Shown piece by piece: positions 1 to 5,476 of a DNA stretch of 6,319 nt. Location: NCBI GenBank assembly GCA_011051425.1, contig DRLF01000306.1:1-6319 (forward strand). Direction: 5' to 3'. The position numbers and the translations under genes are program-made. Each line of letters begins with the position of its first letter. Within the stretch, counting starts at the first letter, position 1. Source of the DNA: Thiolapillus brandeum. Lineage in GTDB: Bacteria; Pseudomonadota; Gammaproteobacteria; Chromatiales; Chromatiaceae. The notes under the pieces were generated by a model, which was not told the origin of the DNA, did not search any database, and saw only the letters and a list, made by a program, of their open reading frames with translations.

Positions 1-1638
1 CAGTCCGGGGCGGATATGATCCCAGTTGTGCTTTTCGATCAGTTCCCTGATGCGGCTGCTGATGAGAATCGCATCCTGTTTGTCGGTATCCGGCATCAGC
101 AGTACAAATTCCTCTCCCCCGTAACGCGAAAGGATATCGTTGTCGCGAACATGGCTTGAGATGATGCCGGAAACTTCCACCAGTACCTGATCACCAACAG
201 TATGAGAATGCTGATCATTGACCTGTTTGAAGTCGTCGATGTCGCAGATCATGACGCACAGAGGTGAGTCATTGCTGAAGGCGCGGTCGAATTCGACCTG
301 AAACTGCTTGTCCATGTAGCGACGGTTGAAGAGGTTGGTGAGTGAATCCCGGTGCGCATAGGATTCCAGCTGTTCCAGTTTCTTGTTGCTTCTGGCGAGT
401 TCGGCGTTTTTCTGCTTGAGAAGCCTGTATTCCCGTTCCGCCTGTTCCAGCTTGAAAGTGATGCGCAGACTCTGGATTTTCTGCTCGGACTGCTGGGTGA
501 AAAGCGCATCCTTGATGCGGACGTATTCCTTGTGATGTTTCAGTGCTGAGGCATAGTCCTTCTTCTCTTCATAGAGCCGGGAAAGCTCCTGGTGTGCCTC
601 GTAGATGTATGTCTTGTAATTCTGTTCGAACTCGAACACCTTCTTGAGGATAGGGATGGCGACATCGGGCTGTTTCTTGCGTATATAGACGCGTCCCAGC
701 AGCAGGTGATTTTGTGCCTGCTCGGTTTTTTCGTCTTTCGCCCTCGCCAGCTGCAGGGCTTCTTCAAAATAGTGCCGGGCCTTGTCGAGATCGTTCTTCA
801 GCAGGTAGATCTCTCCCATATTGCTCAGCGTACCGATGGTGCCGTGAATATTTTCGATACTCTGGTGCCCGGCCAGTGCCTGGGTCCCGTATTCGATAGC
901 CTGATCGAGATCCCCTTTCTTCTGGTAGTAATGCGACAGATTCTGCAGGACGCGTGAATGTATTTCCGGTATGCCGGAAATGCTTTTCAGACTGCGTGTA
1001 AGGTATTCCCGTGCTTCCTCCAGATGATCCAGCTCAAGATGGGTAACCCCGATATTGAGCAGGGCGATGCCGTTCATTTCCGAATTCTGCGTGTTCTGGG
1101 TACATTCGTATGCCCGGATAAAGTATTCCAGTGCGCTGGAGTAATTGCCCTGGTCGAGGAGAATACAGGCAATGTTGTTCAGTGCCTTGGATTGCATTTC
1201 GGTTTCGCCCTGTTCCCTGGCAAGTTCGTCGTTGCGCAGGAACAGTTCCAGTGCCTTTTCGTATTTTCCCGACGTGTTGTAGCTCAGACCCAGCGCATTG
1301 TTTGCATCCAGAAGCCCTGCAGGATCATCGAGATGGACGAACAGCTGGATGGCCTTGTTAGCGGATTCTCTGGCGTCTGCGTATTGAGACAGACACAGCT
1401 GTGTGTGACTGAGATTGGCATATGCCTGTGCCAGACCCGGCTGATAGTCGATGGTTTTTGCGGTTTGGATCGAACGTTTGCAGAGAGAAATGGCCTCCTG
1501 GGGTCTGGTGCGGAAGAGCAGCCTGGCCAGCCGGTTGCTGGCATCGATGTACTCCGGCGAATCGGCATCCAGTTCCCGCAGCTTTCTTTTCAGCTGCAGT
1601 GCACTGGCGGACTCATTGGTCTTCGAAGCTGAATTCAA
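1..1638 (-). CDS. TPR-repeat diguanylate cyclase (GGDEF), C-terminus cut by window edge
   Basis: An uninterrupted minus-strand frame runs from just after an in-frame TGA (1642-1644) to base 1, giving 546 visible codons. Residues 1 to about 380 are helical TPR-like repeats (for example ALNNIACILLDQGNYSSALEYF). Residues 384-430 form a charged heptad-like linker (KLEQAEREYRLLKQKNAEL). A GGDEF domain starts at about residue 431 with DSLTNLFNRRYMD, contains the metal/substrate motif CDIDDFKQVND, and has the active-site motif GGEEF at 106-120. RDND upstream of GGEEF fits the RxxD inhibitory I-site. By family it should make cyclic di-GMP in the cytosol, with the TPR part sensing a protein partner. 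No signal peptide or membrane segment is visible. About 50-60 C-terminal residues lie outside the window. The start is unusual: the first in-frame ATG is codon 148, inside the TPRs, so I chose the TTG at 1636-1638, which has only a weak Shine-Dalgarno match (GTGG). Family assignment is certain; the 5' end is not. Confidence 0.88.
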   Translation of the reverse strand, partial: MNSASKTNESASALQLKRKLRELDADSPEYIDASNRLARLLFRTRPQEAISLCKRSIQTAKTIDYQPGLAQAYANLSHTQLCLSQYADARESANKAIQLFVHLDDPAGLLDANNALGLSYNTSGKYEKALELFLRNDELAREQGETEMQSKALNNIACILLDQGNYSSALEYFIRAYECTQNTQNSEMNGIALLNIGVTHLELDHLEEAREYLTRSLKSISGIPEIHSRVLQNLSHYYQKKGDLDQAIEYGTQALAGHQSIENIHGTIGTLSNMGEIYLLKNDLDKARHYFEEALQLARAKDEKTEQAQNHLLLGRVYIRKKQPDVAIPILKKVFEFEQNYKTYIYEAHQELSRLYEEKKDYASALKHHKEYVRIKDALFTQQSEQKIQSLRITFKLEQAEREYRLLKQKNAELARSNKKLEQLESYAHRDSLTNLFNRRYMDKQFQVEFDRAFSNDSPLCVMICDIDDFKQVNDQHSHTVGDQVLVEVSGIISSHVRDNDILSRYGGEEFVLLMPDTDKQDAILISSRIRELIEKHNWDHIRPGL

Positions 1639-1658
1639 GAATCAAACCACGTGAAATG

Positions 1659-1662
1659 TTAG
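1659..1662. repeat. Target-site duplication TTAG, left copy
   Basis: TTAG directly abuts the left terminal inverted repeat of the MITE-like element and is identical to the copy at its right end. It fits a YTAR insertion target. Confidence 0.7.
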
Positions 1663-1822
1663 GGAAACTCTGAATAGATCTGAGCGAAGCAGATCGCGGT
1701 TCAGATTGTTCCGATTCAAGGTGCAAGGCGCACATAACAGCAAGCCATGGCGAAAATTTGCGACGCGCAAGCGGGACATTCCGAAAGAAAGATACGAGTT
1801 CATGACATGTTTCAGAGCTTCC
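1663..1822. mobile_element. 160-bp MITE-like element, IS5-type ends and TTAG target duplication
   Basis: The left end GGAAACTCTGAA (1663-1674) and the right end TTCAGAGCTTCC (1811-1822) are inverted repeats matching at 11 of 12 positions. Both are flanked directly by TTAG (1659-1662 and 1823-1826), which fits a 4-bp target-site duplication. A YTAR-type target and ends starting GGAA are features known for IS5-group elements, so assignment to that group is inferred. The inside has no credible ORF, hence a non-autonomous element. A subterminal dyad, GATCTG-N7-CAGATC, lies at 1677-1695. The element sits between the Rieske gene and the TPR-GGDEF gene, about 24 bp before the latter's proposed TTG start. 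Confidence 0.82.
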
Positions 1823-1826
1823 TTAG
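1823..1826. repeat. Target-site duplication TTAG, right copy
   Basis: TTAG directly follows the right terminal inverted repeat of the MITE-like element and matches the left copy exactly. Removing the element and one TTAG gives the presumed pre-insertion sequence. Confidence 0.7.
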
Positions 1827-1914
1827 TGTGTTCAAGCCGACGTTCCTTATCAGGGTATGCAGGCCATGGCTGTCCTGTGTCCGGCTTAATAGATGTGCAG
1901 GACGTTCCCGTGAG
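1827..1914. other. Intergenic stretch between MITE and Rieske gene, no gene seen
   Basis: These 88 bp carry no credible ORF. Weak 6-bp inverted arms AAGCCG (1834-1839) and CGGCTT (1882-1887) enclose about 42 nt with no T-run. The 8-mer GACGTTCC occurs at both 1839-1846 and 1901-1908. This stretch presumably held the leader of the TPR-GGDEF gene before the MITE inserted. Confidence 0.4.
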
Positions 1915-2241
1915 CTATTCCTGTTTTCCGGGGAGAATCCAGATCTGTCCATCCTTTATTCTGACCGGGTAGCTGCAGATGGGTTCGTCTGCCGGTTCAG
2001 TCTCCGGCTGGCCGGTCTTCAGATCGAAGTAGCTGCCATGCAGGGAGCACTTGATCCGCCCTTCCTGTATACAGCCCAGGAACAGGGAATAGTCTTCGTG
2101 GCTGCACATCTCGTCCACCACATAGTGCCTGCCATCGGCATTGCATAGCAACATGCGCCTGCCGCCAGCCTCCACCCTTTTCATCTGGCCGGGAGACAAT
2201 TCGTCTTCTGCCGCTACTGCGATCCACCCGTTTGCCATCAT
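1915..2241 (-). CDS. Small Rieske [2Fe-2S] ferredoxin
   Basis: A 108-residue protein with a complete Rieske signature: C46-S-H48, 16 residues, then C65-S-L-H68 followed by G-S-Y-F-D. Two Cys and two His would ligand a [2Fe-2S] cluster. The length suits the stand-alone NirD-like or dioxygenase-ferredoxin type, which carries electrons in the cytosol. There is no signal peptide, membrane anchor or catalytic domain. The first ATG (2239-2241) overlaps the stop of the upstream AnPRT-like gene as ATGA, and a second ATG follows immediately (2236-2238), so translation is very probably coupled. The stop is TAG at 1915-1917. The partner reductase or oxygenase is not in the window. Coupling to the AnPRT-like gene suggests that the two products act together, but the electron acceptor is unknown. 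Confidence 0.93.
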   Translation of the reverse strand: MMANGWIAVAAEDELSPGQMKRVEAGGRRMLLCNADGRHYVVDEMCSHEDYSLFLGCIQEGRIKCSLHGSYFDLKTGQPETEPADEPICSYPVRIKDGQIWILPGKQE

Positions 2242-3353
2242 TTTACCCGATTGGCAGCCTTGCCGGAATCCAGAACCGCCCGCACGGCTTCGCCCGCTTC
2301 GCCAAGGTTGTCATGCATGCCCATGTGCTTGAGAATCAGTGCGCCGGTATAAACCAGGGAATCATAGGTTACGCCCTGTTTGCCGTTGAGTGCTTCCATA
2401 CCGGCCTCTGCTGCCGCCAGGGCCGTATCCCTGATATCCACTGCGATGGCGATCTCATCGCCCGGGCGCGTGGTTTTCGGCAGATCCTCGGGCAGTGGTA
2501 CTGCGCGCAGAGCCTGTTGAATACCGACCATGTCAGGATGGATATCCACGCCGATTTCCTCCCCCCGGTCGTGGTAGCTGAAATATTTGCCGTCCTGCCT
2601 CAGGGAGGGAATGATGCCGCCTTCCACGCCACGGATGAACAGTGCCGAATCAAATCCCACATGGCGTGCCAGCATGGCGTAGATGGGTGGATAGGGCTTG
2701 TGCACATAACCTGTTACGAAGTGCGTCTGTTGCTTTCCCATCACCGGTTTGGCCAGTACTTCCACGGTAGTGAGCACCTGGCGCTTGATCATCTGAGTGC
2801 GCAGGGGGATCAGGTCGTGCAATGGTTTGCAGAAACTGGTCTGATCGACATAGGCCCAGCCAGTGTCGGTGTCTGACAGCCTGCCTGCGGCGGCGCGGCT
2901 GTCCAGATCGACAGTGGCGCCCGCTGCCTGGAGTACATGGCGGTGGGTAACGCCATACTTGGGACCCACGGCGTCCAGCCCGTGAGAGACGGGATGCAGG
3001 CCGCATTCCGCCAGCAGCGGGGGCAGGAAAGGGGCTGCCGGCAATGTGCGGTTATAACCGTCGTAGGGATCGGCGATGTCGAGCACATGGTCCACGTCGG
3101 CCACGACGCCATCCACCACTTCGCGAATGCCGTCCAGCACACCCTTGAACTCGTCGTTGCTTTCCCGCTTCATGCGCAGGGCGATGAAGAAAAGGGCGGC
3201 CTGCACGGGATCGATCTGATCGCGCAGGATGGCGACGGTTGCCTCCCGCGCCTCGTCCAGGCTGATGTCTTTCGACAGTTCGGGACCCGTCGCGATACGT
3301 TGCAGGATGGAACGCATGAGCATATGGGCTTGTGTGGTATCGGTGGCGGTCAT
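2238..3353 (-). CDS. Anthranilate-phosphoribosyltransferase-like protein (glycosyltransferase family 3 fold)
   Basis: A 371-residue protein. Residues about 24-80 (ELSKDISLDEAREATVAIL, then QAALFFIALRMKRESNDEF) match the helical N-terminal domain of the TrpD/nucleoside-phosphorylase fold. The rest matches the phosphoribosyl-binding domain, ending GEAGEAVRAVLDSGKA as in TrpD. Where true AnPRT has the GTGGD PRPP loop, this protein has ADPYDGYNRT (about 94-103). Where AnPRT has KHGNR, it has SHGLDAVGPKYG (123-134). The central block FVTGYVHKPYPPIYAMLARH replaces the usual anthranilate-site sequence, and the protein is about 30 residues longer than typical TrpD. It is therefore probably not the tryptophan enzyme, and no trp genes are nearby. 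The start at 3351-3353 has a good GGAG ribosome-binding site (3359-3362). The stop overlaps the Rieske start. The fold is confident; the substrate is unknown. Confidence 0.88.
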   Translation of the reverse strand: MTATDTTQAHMLMRSILQRIATGPELSKDISLDEAREATVAILRDQIDPVQAALFFIALRMKRESNDEFKGVLDGIREVVDGVVADVDHVLDIADPYDGYNRTLPAAPFLPPLLAECGLHPVSHGLDAVGPKYGVTHRHVLQAAGATVDLDSRAAAGRLSDTDTGWAYVDQTSFCKPLHDLIPLRTQMIKRQVLTTVEVLAKPVMGKQQTHFVTGYVHKPYPPIYAMLARHVGFDSALFIRGVEGGIIPSLRQDGKYFSYHDRGEEIGVDIHPDMVGIQQALRAVPLPEDLPKTTRPGDEIAIAVDIRDTALAAAEAGMEALNGKQGVTYDSLVYTGALILKHMGMHDNLGEAGEAVRAVLDSGKAANRVK

Positions 3354-3358
3354 TCTTT

Positions 3359-3362
3359 CTCC
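3359..3362 (-). promoter_or_regulatory. Ribosome-binding site GGAG of the AnPRT-like gene
   Basis: On the minus strand, GGAGAAAGA immediately precedes the ATG at 3353. This selects that ATG over two further in-frame ATGs at codons 11 and 13. Confidence 0.75.
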
Positions 3363-3389
3363 GGTGAAACAGGCTTTACATTGGCGTGC

Positions 3390-3417
3390 AGTATAAATAA
3401 CCCAGTAAAACAGTCAA
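3390..3417 (-). promoter_or_regulatory. Sigma70-type promoter of the AnPRT-like/Rieske operon
   Basis: On the minus strand, TTGACT (3412-3417) and TATACT (3390-3395) are separated by 16 bp; each matches the consensus at five of six positions. Transcription should start near 3383, giving a leader of about 30 nt. It lies between the small exported-protein gene and the AnPRT-like gene, so this pair can be expressed independently of the upstream gene. Confidence 0.65.
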
Positions 3418-3440
3418 CAATAAATGATTCGGGTTGAAAT

Positions 3441-3743
3441 TTACTGGCTGTTGGCAGGCTTGTTTCGCTTGAGTACCGCGGTGATTACCTTGTCATATTC
3501 GAAATACACGGAAAATGCCGGGTAGTCCCAGCGGGTGATGGGAGGGTCACCCACAGCCGCGTGTTTACTGTCGGGCGCGCCGAAGCGCTGCTCCACGGTT
3601 TTCATGCTTTCACCGCGGTGCGGGCGCGGTATATTTGCCTGTTGCTCCGCTTTTACTGCATCGATGAGCAGCACCTCGGACATTGCGGCGGCCGGGAAGA
3701 AAAGAGAACAGGCAATGAGTAAAGTCCATGGGTATTTCATCAT
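3441..3743 (-). CDS. Small exported protein of unknown function
   Basis: A 100-residue protein starting MMKYPWTLLIACSLFFPAAAMSE, a typical signal sequence with probable cleavage around residues 20-22. LIAC at residues 9-12 resembles a lipobox but sits very early, within the hydrophobic stretch, so a lipoprotein is possible but less likely. The mature part contains PRPHRGESMKTVEQRFGAP, then GDPPITRWDYPAFSVYFEYDKVITAVLKR. This reminds me of short conserved gammaproteobacterial periplasmic proteins, and loosely of the BamE/SmpA-like pattern (a helix around xMxxVxxxFGxP followed by beta strands). That is an impression, not a domain match. A longer reading from 3797 is possible, but AGGA before the ATG at 3741-3743, the signal peptide there, and a promoter overlapping the extension favour the shorter form. 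The role is unknown; the location is predicted to be periplasmic. Confidence 0.78.
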   Translation of the reverse strand: MMKYPWTLLIACSLFFPAAAMSEVLLIDAVKAEQQANIPRPHRGESMKTVEQRFGAPDSKHAAVGDPPITRWDYPAFSVYFEYDKVITAVLKRNKPANSQ

Positions 3744-3768
3744 AATTTTTCCTGATTGATAGTCCTGC

Positions 3769-3797
3769 ATTAAAATATAACATTTGAGCCTGTACAA
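3769..3797 (-). promoter_or_regulatory. Putative promoter of the small exported-protein gene
   Basis: On the minus strand, TTGTAC (3792-3797, three of six matches) and TTTAAT (3769-3774, five of six) are 17 bp apart. The predicted transcription start is near 3762, about 20 nt before the ATG. The -35 box overlaps the inverted repeat at 3788-3810. Confidence 0.45.
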
Positions 3798-3810
3798 AGG
3801 GAGAACAGGC
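3788..3810. repeat. Inverted repeat GCCTGT-N11-ACAGGC in divergent promoter region
   Basis: Perfect 6-bp arms lie at 3788-3793 and 3805-3810. The dyad overlaps the proposed -35 box of the minus-strand promoter, so it could be an operator. A T-run at 3816-3820 also makes it resemble a weak plus-strand terminator, but no plus-strand gene lies upstream. Confidence 0.4.
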
Positions 3811-3838
3811 CAGCATTTTTCCAGTTTATTGATCTATG

Positions 3839-3852
3839 GCAGTTTTTACTGC
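3839..3852. repeat. Palindrome GCAGT-TTTT-ACTGC beside the ppk2 promoter
   Basis: Perfect 5-bp arms with a T4 centre end one base before the proposed -35 box TTGACC (3853-3858). The position suits an operator or activator site for the ppk2 operon. It does not resemble a PHO box. Confidence 0.4.
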
Positions 3853-3881
3853 TTGACCCTATATTAAAATAATTCGATTCT
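3853..3881 (+). promoter_or_regulatory. Putative promoter of ppk2 and the Lys-rich gene
   Basis: TTGACC (3853-3858) and GATTCT (3876-3881) are 17 bp apart. The -35 box is good and the -10 box is poor (three of six matches), which would suit a promoter needing an activator. The predicted start is near 3888, leaving a leader of about 22 nt before the ATG at 3910. The AT-rich stretch at 3860-3870 offers other possible -10 boxes but no matching -35. Confidence 0.4.
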
Positions 3882-3909
3882 AAACCGTGCATTGATCGAG
3901 GACTCCCCC

Positions 3910-4806
3910 ATGGGCAGAAAAAAGAAGAACAAGGCTACACTGAAAAAACTCCTGAACCGACTCAGCAATCCGCAGAAAGTACTGGAATCACCCAAGATTA
4001 TTTCGGGCAAGAAGCTGTTGCAGCTTTCCTATGAACTGGGTGAGTATCCTTACGCGGTAAAAATGGATCTGGAAGAATATGAACAGGAAAAGCATCTGTT
4101 GCAGATCGAGCTGCTCAAAGTTCAGGCCTGGGTGAAGGAAGAGAGCAAGAAGATACTGGCCCTTTTTGAAGGTCGCGATGCCGCCGGCAAGGGCGGCACC
4201 ATCAAGCGCTTCATGGAGCATCTCAATCCGCGTGCTGCCCATGTTGTGGCTCTCGAGAAACCTTCCGAACGCGAACTGGGACAGTGGTATTTCCAGCGTT
4301 ATATCCAGCAGTTGCCCACAAGGGGGGAAATGGTGCTGTTCGACCGTTCCTGGTACAACCGGGCGGGTGTTGAGCGAGTCATGGGCTTCTGTACCGATGA
4401 GGATTATCTGGAGTTTCTGCGTCAGGCGCCGCAACTGGAGCAGATGCTGGTGAACGCCGATACCATTTTCTACAAGTACTGGTTCTCGGTCAGCCGCCAG
4501 GAACAGCTGCGCCGTTTTCATTCCCGTTATCACGATCCGCTCAAGCACTGGAAGCTCAGTCCTATCGACCTGCAGTCTCTTGAAAAGTGGGATGACTACA
4601 CCAACGCCCGCAAGGCGATGTTCTTCTATACCAATACGGCAGATGCGCCCTGGACCGTGGTGAAATCCGATGACAAGAAGCGGGCGCGTATCAACTGTCT
4701 GCGTGATTTCCTGTACAAACTGGATTATCCCAACAAGGATCACAACGTGGCACGTGCGCCGGATCCCCTGATCGTTGGCCCGGTATCAAAAGCTTATAAC
4801 CTGTAA
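3910..4806 (+). CDS. ppk2: Polyphosphate kinase 2
   Basis: A 298-residue protein of the PPK2 family, which transfers phosphate between polyphosphate and nucleoside phosphates in the cytosol. Visible landmarks are Walker A GRDAAGKGG (residues 88-96); the following GTIKRFMEHLNPR; Walker B MVLFDRSWYNR with Asp145 (141-151); a lid region with YWFSVSRQEQLRRFHSR (190-206); and the C-terminal KWDDYTNARKAMFFYT. Size and motifs fit single-domain, class I-like PPK2 enzymes, which in the family mainly convert NDP to NTP or run the reverse. Substrate preference cannot be read from sequence alone. The N-terminus is very basic (KKKNKATLKK). I chose the ATG at 3910 because GAGGA (3898-3902) lies 7 nt upstream; a TTG at 3892 would overlap that site. 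The Lys-rich gene follows after 12 nt with no terminator between, so the two form an operon. Confidence 0.95.
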   Translation: MGRKKKNKATLKKLLNRLSNPQKVLESPKIISGKKLLQLSYELGEYPYAVKMDLEEYEQEKHLLQIELLKVQAWVKEESKKILALFEGRDAAGKGGTIKRFMEHLNPRAAHVVALEKPSERELGQWYFQRYIQQLPTRGEMVLFDRSWYNRAGVERVMGFCTDEDYLEFLRQAPQLEQMLVNADTIFYKYWFSVSRQEQLRRFHSRYHDPLKHWKLSPIDLQSLEKWDDYTNARKAMFFYTNTADAPWTVVKSDDKKRARINCLRDFLYKLDYPNKDHNVARAPDPLIVGPVSKAYNL

Positions 4807-4807
4807 C

Positions 4808-4811
4808 GGAG
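4808..4811 (+). promoter_or_regulatory. Ribosome-binding site GGAG of the Lys-rich gene
   Basis: It lies in the 12-nt gap after the ppk2 stop, with 7-nt spacing to the ATG. It is a strong site suited to high expression, as for an abundant polyanion-binding protein. Confidence 0.75.
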
Positions 4812-4818
4812 AAAGAAC

Positions 4819-5391
4819 ATGGCAAAGAAAGACAAGAAAGAGAAAAAGGAAAAAAAGAGCAAGAAGAAGGATAAGACCACAGTTGAATCCAAGCAGCTCA
4901 AAATGCTGGCCAAGCTGAAAAAGGCGATCAAGAAAGCCAAGAAAGCTGCTTCTGCCGCTCAGGAAGCCGCTGAAGAAGTGAGCAAGGTATTGAGTAAAGC
5001 GCATGCGGCCGCAAAAGATGTGGCAGTCAATGCGGAAAAGAGTGAAAAGAAGCAAATCGACCTGAAAAAGCAGCTTGCGGCAAAACTGAAGTATTCCGAA
5101 AAGCAGGCAAAGAAAGCAGCGGCAAAAGCCAAGGCCAGACGCTCGGCAGCGCGGCTGAAGAAAGCGGCAAAACAAACCCTCAAGAAGGCGAAAAAGGCAG
5201 AGAAGCAGAAAAAGACCAATGCCATGAAGGCCATGGAGAAAAAGGCTTTTGCCGATGCCAAGGCAGCAAAGGCTGCCAAGGCCAAGAAGAAGAGGAAAGC
5301 TCCCAAGAAGCCCACTGGCAAAAAGAGCAAAGCGAAGCTGTCTTCCAGGAAGCAGAAGAAAAAGCAGAAGCGCCGCGGGAAAAAGAAATAG
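4819..5391 (+). CDS. Extremely basic Lys/Ala-rich protein, histone H1-like in composition
   Basis: A 190-residue protein with 70 Lys (37 percent), 42 Ala, 7 Arg and only 16 acidic residues, about +61 net charge. Three parts are visible: a Lys-dense head (residues 1-20, MAKKDKKEKKEKKSKKKDK); a central Ala/Lys/Glu region (about 25-160) that should form long helices, with AASAAQEAAEEVSKVLSKAHAAAKD as its least basic part; and a Lys/Arg tail from about 156 (AKKKRKAPKKPTGKKSK). There is no signal peptide or Cys. It has a strong GGAG site (4808-4811) 7 nt before the ATG and ends at a terminator. The composition resembles bacterial histone H1-like nucleoid proteins (AlgP or PhaF tails, Hc1), so binding to DNA, RNA or polyphosphate is likely. 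Its place directly after ppk2 makes polyphosphate the attractive partner, which is inference. No specific family is recognised. Confidence 0.85.
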   Translation: MAKKDKKEKKEKKSKKKDKTTVESKQLKMLAKLKKAIKKAKKAASAAQEAAEEVSKVLSKAHAAAKDVAVNAEKSEKKQIDLKKQLAAKLKYSEKQAKKAAAKAKARRSAARLKKAAKQTLKKAKKAEKQKKTNAMKAMEKKAFADAKAAKAAKAKKKRKAPKKPTGKKSKAKLSSRKQKKKQKRRGKKK

Positions 5392-5418
5392 CTTCCGTCT
5401 GAAAGAAAACCCTGAGAA

Positions 5419-5452
5419 GGGCCTGTCGAATGCTATTTGACAGGCCCGTTTT
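5419..5452 (+). terminator. Rho-independent terminator of the ppk2 operon
   Basis: Perfect 9-bp arms GGGCCTGTC (5419-5427) and GACAGGCCC (5439-5447) enclose an 11-nt loop and are followed by GTTTT. It lies 28 nt after the stop of the Lys-rich gene and separates it from lolC. Confidence 0.85.
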
Positions 5453-5464
5453 GTCAGGAATGGC

Positions 5465-5470
5465 TATAAT
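5465..5470 (+). promoter_or_regulatory. Consensus -10 box (TATAAT) just upstream of lolC
   Basis: A perfect TATAAT ends 6 nt before the lolC ATG (5477-5479), so transcription would start at or within 1-2 nt of the A of ATG, giving a leaderless message. A perfect TTGACA at 5437-5442 overlaps the terminator's right arm but is 22 bp away, too long for ordinary sigma70 use. No Shine-Dalgarno lies at the usual distance. Confidence 0.5.
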
Positions 5471-5476
5471 GCGCTG

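Noticed and set aside
958..1632. Plus-strand open frame of 224 codons
   Set aside because: It is the antisense shadow of the TPR region of the minus-strand diguanylate cyclase gene. The minus frame shows recognisable TPR and GGDEF motifs; this one shows nothing.
1834..1887. Possible terminator for the Rieske operon (AAGCCG and CGGCTT arms)
   Set aside because: Only 6 bp of stem with about 42 nt of loop and no T-run on either strand.
1747..2148. Plus-strand frame of 133 codons crossing the MITE and Rieske gene
   Set aside because: It spans a mobile-element boundary and runs antisense to the Rieske cluster-binding region; no ribosome-binding site or family resemblance.
2232..2876. Plus-strand open frame of 214 codons
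   Set aside because: Antisense to the AnPRT-like gene, whose minus-strand frame has full-length family similarity, a ribosome-binding site and a promoter.
3744..3797. Longer 118-residue start for the small exported protein
   Set aside because: The extension places a hydrophilic stretch before an obvious signal peptide and overlaps the putative promoter. The ATG at 3741-3743 has a suitable AGGA.
3788..3820. Plus-strand terminator (GCCTGT hairpin followed by T5)
   Set aside because: There is no plus-strand gene upstream to terminate. The stem is short and several bases separate it from the T-run, so an operator is as likely.
3988..4743. Minus-strand open frame of 251 codons
   Set aside because: Antisense shadow of ppk2, which carries intact Walker A and B motifs on the plus strand.
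4786..5330. Minus-strand Phe/Leu-rich frames that look like membrane proteins
   Set aside because: They arise because Lys codons AAG/AAA read in reverse as CTT/TTT. They are shadows of the Lys-rich gene.
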